Assembly (NCBI GenBank): GCA_016649785.1
Contig: JAENXB010000044.1
Span: 1 to 15,652, forward strand
Direction of reading: 5' to 3'
DNA from: Flavobacteriaceae bacterium
GTDB taxonomy: Bacteria > Bacteroidota > Bacteroidia > Flavobacteriales > Flavobacteriaceae
Length of the DNA stretch: 15,652 bases
This document shows, piece by piece, positions 12,483-15,652 of this stretch (the first letter of the stretch is position 1; each line of letters begins with the position of its first letter). Under the pieces are notes generated by a model. That model had not been told where the DNA came from, made no database searches, and worked only from the letters and a program-made list of their open reading frames with translations. The position numbers and the translations under genes are program-made.

Positions 12483-14576
12483 ATGAACAAAGGGATTTAT
12501 ATTGCGACATTAGAATCCCACAGCGGGAAATCGCTCATTTCATTAGGACTGATGCGCACGCTTTTGGGGAAAACCGTAAAAGTTGGTTATTTCAGGCCAA
12601 TTATTGATGATTTAGAAATTGGAAAAAAGGATAATCATATTGACACTGTTCTTAGTTATTTCGATTTAAAAATACCCTACGAGAATACCTTTGCCTTTAC
12701 CAGAAGTGAAATAATCCATAAACGCAACGAAGGAGAATCCGGTGAAATAATCGATACCATCATACGCAAATACAAGAAACTTGAGGATGAATTCGATTTC
12801 GTTTTAGTAGAGGGAAGCGATTTTTCAGGCGAAGGAAATGTATTTGAATTTGATGTAAATGTACTTATAGCTAAAAATCTTGGTGTCCCAGTTATTATAG
12901 TTGCCAGCGGGAAGAATAAAACCAAGGAAGTTCTTATGGGCAACCTTCAAATGGCCTATCACGCTTTTATCAATAAAGATGTAAGGGTGATGTCCATTGT
13001 TTGCAATAAAATTGAACCGGAAAATCTACAGATCGCTTTAGATGGCATGCGCGATTTTTTACCGAAAGAAGTCGGTGTTTTTGCCATACCTTTAATTGAA
13101 ACACTTGTAAATCCAACACTTAAGGAAATCTTAGTAGCGTTGAACGGGAAGGTTTTGTTCGGAAAAGAATATTTAGATAATCAAACCGGTAATTTTGGTG
13201 TTGGTGCCATGCAGCTCCGTAATTATCTGAATCATTTAAAAAATGAAAGTTTGGTAATTACCCCGGGTGACAGGGCCGATATTATTTTGGGAGCTTTACA
13301 GGCAAATATTTCCAGTAATTATCCTAGAATTTCGGGTATAATTTTAACGGGAGGTCTTATCCCCGAAGATACCATTTTGAAACTGATAGATGGATTGTCG
13401 CAAATAGTTCCAATTATATCTGTAGAAGATGGAACTTTTAATGTCGCCAATGCCATAGGCTCTATTAAATCCAATATTTACGCGAATAGCATTCAAAAAA
13501 TAGAAACCTCCATCAGCACCTTTGAAAAACATGTTTTATTTGATCCTTTGGTAGAGCAACTCATCAATTTTAATCCACGTGGAATTACCCCGCGAATGTT
13601 CCAATACAGTTTGGTGAAACGGGCCCAGCAGGCAAAAAAACACATTGTATTGCCTGAAGGTACAGATGAACGCATCTTAATTGCCGCCTCACGGTTGATA
13701 GCAATGGATCTGGTAGATATCACCTTGCTCGGGGAGAAAGAAACCATCAGAAGAAAAATTGAAAACCTTGGAATTAAATTGGATTTAGATAAAGTAGAGA
13801 TCATTGATCCCGCTTCATCTCCCAATTTTGAGGACTATGCAAGGACCTATTACGAACTCCGGAAACACAAAAACGTAAACCTTGATATTGCAAAAGACAG
13901 GATGAGCGATGTCTCCTATTTTGGTACCATGATGATCTATAAAGGCCATGCAGATGGGATGGTCTCCGGGGCAACTCATACCACGCAACATACCATAATC
14001 CCGGCATTACAGTTTATCAAAACCAAACCTGGAGTTTCAGTAGTTTCTTCTGTGTTTTTTATGTGTTTGGAAGATCGGGTGTCGGTTTTTGGAGATTGTG
14101 CCATCAACCCCAACCCTACCGCTGAAGAACTTGCCGAAATTGCCATTTCTTCTGCCGAAAGCAGCAAAGCCTTTGGAATAGAACCAAAAATTGCCATGCT
14201 TTCTTATTCTTCCGGAACCTCGGGAAAAGGAGAAGATGTGGACCGTGTAAGAACTGCTACCGAAATAGTGAAGCAATTGCGTCCCGATCTAAAAGTTGAA
14301 GGCCCAATCCAATATGATGCCGCCGTAGATATGACAATAGGTAAAAGCAAATTACCAGATTCTGAAGTCGCGGGACAAGCAAGTGTATTGATATTTCCCG
14401 ATTTAAATACAGGGAATAACACGTATAAAGCTGTACAGCGGGAAACCGGCGCTTTGGCCATTGGCCCAATGTTGCAGGGTTTGAACAAACCGGTGAACGA
14501 TTTAAGCCGTGGCTGTACTGTGGATGACGTATTTAATACCGTGATCCTAACCGCAATTCAGGCACAGGGAATTTAA
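12483..14576 (+). CDS. pta: Phosphate acetyltransferase, long three-domain form
   Basis: Pta converts acetyl-CoA and phosphate to acetyl phosphate and CoA. The 697-residue protein is the long form found in E. coli and many Bacteroidota. It has an N-terminal P-loop-like domain (about 1-225, with LESHSGKSLIS resembling a Walker A GKS), a DRTGG domain (about 238-345, with ITPGDRADIILGAL) and the catalytic PTA_PTB domain (about 368-694). The catalytic domain shows VLPEGTDERIL, MVSGATHTTQHTIIPAL, YSSGTSGKGEDVDRVR and KLPDSEVAGQASVLIFPDLN. The extra N-terminal domains are linked to allosteric control in enterobacteria. The gene heads an operon with ackA, 75 nt downstream, the next enzyme in the pathway. 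The start ATG follows an A-rich leader. Confidence 0.96.
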   Translation: MNKGIYIATLESHSGKSLISLGLMRTLLGKTVKVGYFRPIIDDLEIGKKDNHIDTVLSYFDLKIPYENTFAFTRSEIIHKRNEGESGEIIDTIIRKYKKLEDEFDFVLVEGSDFSGEGNVFEFDVNVLIAKNLGVPVIIVASGKNKTKEVLMGNLQMAYHAFINKDVRVMSIVCNKIEPENLQIALDGMRDFLPKEVGVFAIPLIETLVNPTLKEILVALNGKVLFGKEYLDNQTGNFGVGAMQLRNYLNHLKNESLVITPGDRADIILGALQANISSNYPRISGIILTGGLIPEDTILKLIDGLSQIVPIISVEDGTFNVANAIGSIKSNIYANSIQKIETSISTFEKHVLFDPLVEQLINFNPRGITPRMFQYSLVKRAQQAKKHIVLPEGTDERILIAASRLIAMDLVDITLLGEKETIRRKIENLGIKLDLDKVEIIDPASSPNFEDYARTYYELRKHKNVNLDIAKDRMSDVSYFGTMMIYKGHADGMVSGATHTTQHTIIPALQFIKTKPGVSVVSSVFFMCLEDRVSVFGDCAINPNPTAEELAEIAISSAESSKAFGIEPKIAMLSYSSGTSGKGEDVDRVRTATEIVKQLRPDLKVEGPIQYDAAVDMTIGKSKLPDSEVAGQASVLIFPDLNTGNNTYKAVQRETGALAIGPMLQGLNKPVNDLSRGCTVDDVFNTVILTAIQAQGI

Positions 14577-14651
14577 ATTTTAAGATGAAGCCATTTTAGG
14601 CAATTACACCCGATTTTCATTGGGGACTGATAAAAAAATAAAAATCTACTT

Positions 14652-15652
14652 ATGAAAAATATTTTAGTCATTAATTCAGGAAGTTCTTCCTTAAAGTTTC
14701 AGCTGATTTTAATGCCGGGAGAAAAGGTTTTAGCTTCCGGACTGGTGGAAAGGATCGGTCAGGAAGGTGCAAAACTGCATTATATATCAAAAGGTTTTAC
14801 CATAACAGAAGAAATGGAAATCCCTGATCATTCTGTAGCTTTAAAAGAGATTACAAATATACTGATGGATGATAAAAAAGGATTGATTAAAAATGCTTCT
14901 GAAATACCCGCCATCGGCCATAGAGTGGTTCATGGTGGCGCGACCTTCTCTGAGACTATCATTATAGACCAAAAAGTAAAAGAAAAAATAAAACAACTTT
15001 TTTCCTTAGCACCTTTACACAACCCGCCTAATTTGACCGGGATTGAAGTTGCCGAAGAAATTTTTCCCGAAGCCAGGCAAGTAGCGGTATTCGATACTGC
15101 TTTTCACAGAAGTATTCCAGCCAGGGCTCATAAATATGCCATACCGAATTCCTTTTTATATGAAAACAAGATACAAGTGTACGGGTTTCATGGAACCAGC
15201 CACAAATATGTATCAGAGCAAGCAATTCAGATAATTAAAAAACCACGATCAAAAATAATTACTGTTCATTTGGGTAATGGATGCAGCATTACAGCTGTAA
15301 AAGACGGGAAAAGTATAGACCATTCCCTGGGATTTGGGCCTGTTAATGGTCTTATTATGGGAACACGCAGCGGTGACATTGACCAGTCGGTTATTTTTTA
15401 TATGATAGAACACCTGGGATATACAGCAAGAGAAGTAAGTGATGTTTTACACAATAAAAGCGGGATGTTGGGTCTTACCGGTTACAGCGATCTGCGCGAT
15501 ATTGAATCGGAAGCGGAAAAAGGCAATTACGAATGTAAATTGGCGTTGGAAATGAACGCGTATAGGATCAAAAAATATATAGGTGCTTATACGGCTGCGA
15601 TGAATGGTTTGGATGCGTTGGTTTTTACCGCCGGAATTGGTGAAAACAGCAG
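14652..15652 (+). CDS. ackA: Acetate kinase, 3' end cut off by the window
   Basis: AckA transfers phosphate from acetyl phosphate to ADP, yielding acetate and ATP; in reverse it activates acetate. My translation gives 333 codons with no stop up to the edge. About 60 residues are missing compared with the usual ~395. The N-terminus is MKNILVINSGSSSLKF, the typical start with Asn8. Family residues fall at or near their standard positions: Arg91 (GHRVVHGG), His123 (APLHNPPN), Asp148 (FDTAFH), His180 (GFHGTSH), the phosphate-binding HLGNG (206-210), MGTRSGDID with Arg239, and TAGIGENS at the cut edge. The 75-nt gap to pta contains no promoter or terminator I can identify, so both are probably on one mRNA. 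Confidence 0.96.
   Translation, partial: MKNILVINSGSSSLKFQLILMPGEKVLASGLVERIGQEGAKLHYISKGFTITEEMEIPDHSVALKEITNILMDDKKGLIKNASEIPAIGHRVVHGGATFSETIIIDQKVKEKIKQLFSLAPLHNPPNLTGIEVAEEIFPEARQVAVFDTAFHRSIPARAHKYAIPNSFLYENKIQVYGFHGTSHKYVSEQAIQIIKKPRSKIITVHLGNGCSITAVKDGKSIDHSLGFGPVNGLIMGTRSGDIDQSVIFYMIEHLGYTAREVSDVLHNKSGMLGLTGYSDLRDIESEAEKGNYECKLALEMNAYRIKKYIGAYTAAMNGLDALVFTAGIGENS

Noticed and set aside
12483..12943. N-terminal part of Pta as a separate BioD-like enzyme fused by error
   Set aside because: The P-loop-like, DRTGG and catalytic domains in this order are the normal long Pta architecture.
1..15652. Defence island, prophage, CRISPR array, tRNA or rRNA genes
   Set aside because: I saw no spaced repeats, cloverleaf structures, integrases, nucleases or phage genes; the content is ordinary core metabolism and chromosome maintenance.

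Overview
The window looks like chromosomal core sequence from a flavobacterium (Bacteroidota, family Flavobacteriaceae). The grounds are AT-rich spacers, A-rich leaders without strong Shine-Dalgarno sequences, several exact matches to the Bacteroidota -7 promoter element (TAnnTTTG), and gene types and protein sequences of flavobacterial character. No genus is assigned. There are no rRNA or tRNA genes, no CRISPR array and no recognisable insertion sequence. Two genes run off the edges: a PfpI-type gene on the left and ackA on the right.

Layout. Positions 1-2292 (minus strand) hold a DJ-1/PfpI-type protein, a YihY/BrkB membrane protein and a DinB-fold protein. A strong intrinsic terminator at 2351-2386 separates them from an upstream Lrp/AsnC regulator (2406-2885), which is itself preceded by an M14 zinc carboxypeptidase (2952-4124). 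At 4125-4413 there is a divergent control region leading on the plus strand to a small XRE-type regulator (4405-4815), followed by a short lipoprotein gene (4913-5287). Converging on the lipoprotein is a tight four-gene minus-strand operon, transcribed parE - small membrane protein - parC - mscL (10756 down to 5289), with junctions of 3, 0 and -1 nt. A 302-base spacer with short direct and inverted repeats follows, then ychF on the minus strand. Divergent from ychF is the plus-strand pta-ackA pair, which makes acetate and ATP from acetyl-CoA through acetyl phosphate.

How the genes work together. ParE and ParC form topoisomerase IV, which separates daughter chromosomes. The small two-helix membrane protein between them is co-translated with them, but its job is unknown. 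Pta and AckA are consecutive steps of one pathway.

The most interesting feature is the M14/XRE divergent region. It contains six 16-bp sites of the form nTTYAC-N4-GTRAAC, in two groups of three. Three consecutive centre-to-centre spacings are exactly 35 bp. Sites overlap the -7 elements of both genes and touch or overlap both start codons. This suggests a self-repressing XRE switch that also controls the carboxypeptidase. Two further points deserve checking: ParC ends in an acidic tail carrying QTNLF, which resembles a sliding-clamp-binding peptide, and ParC has Ala in place of the quinolone-interacting Ser.
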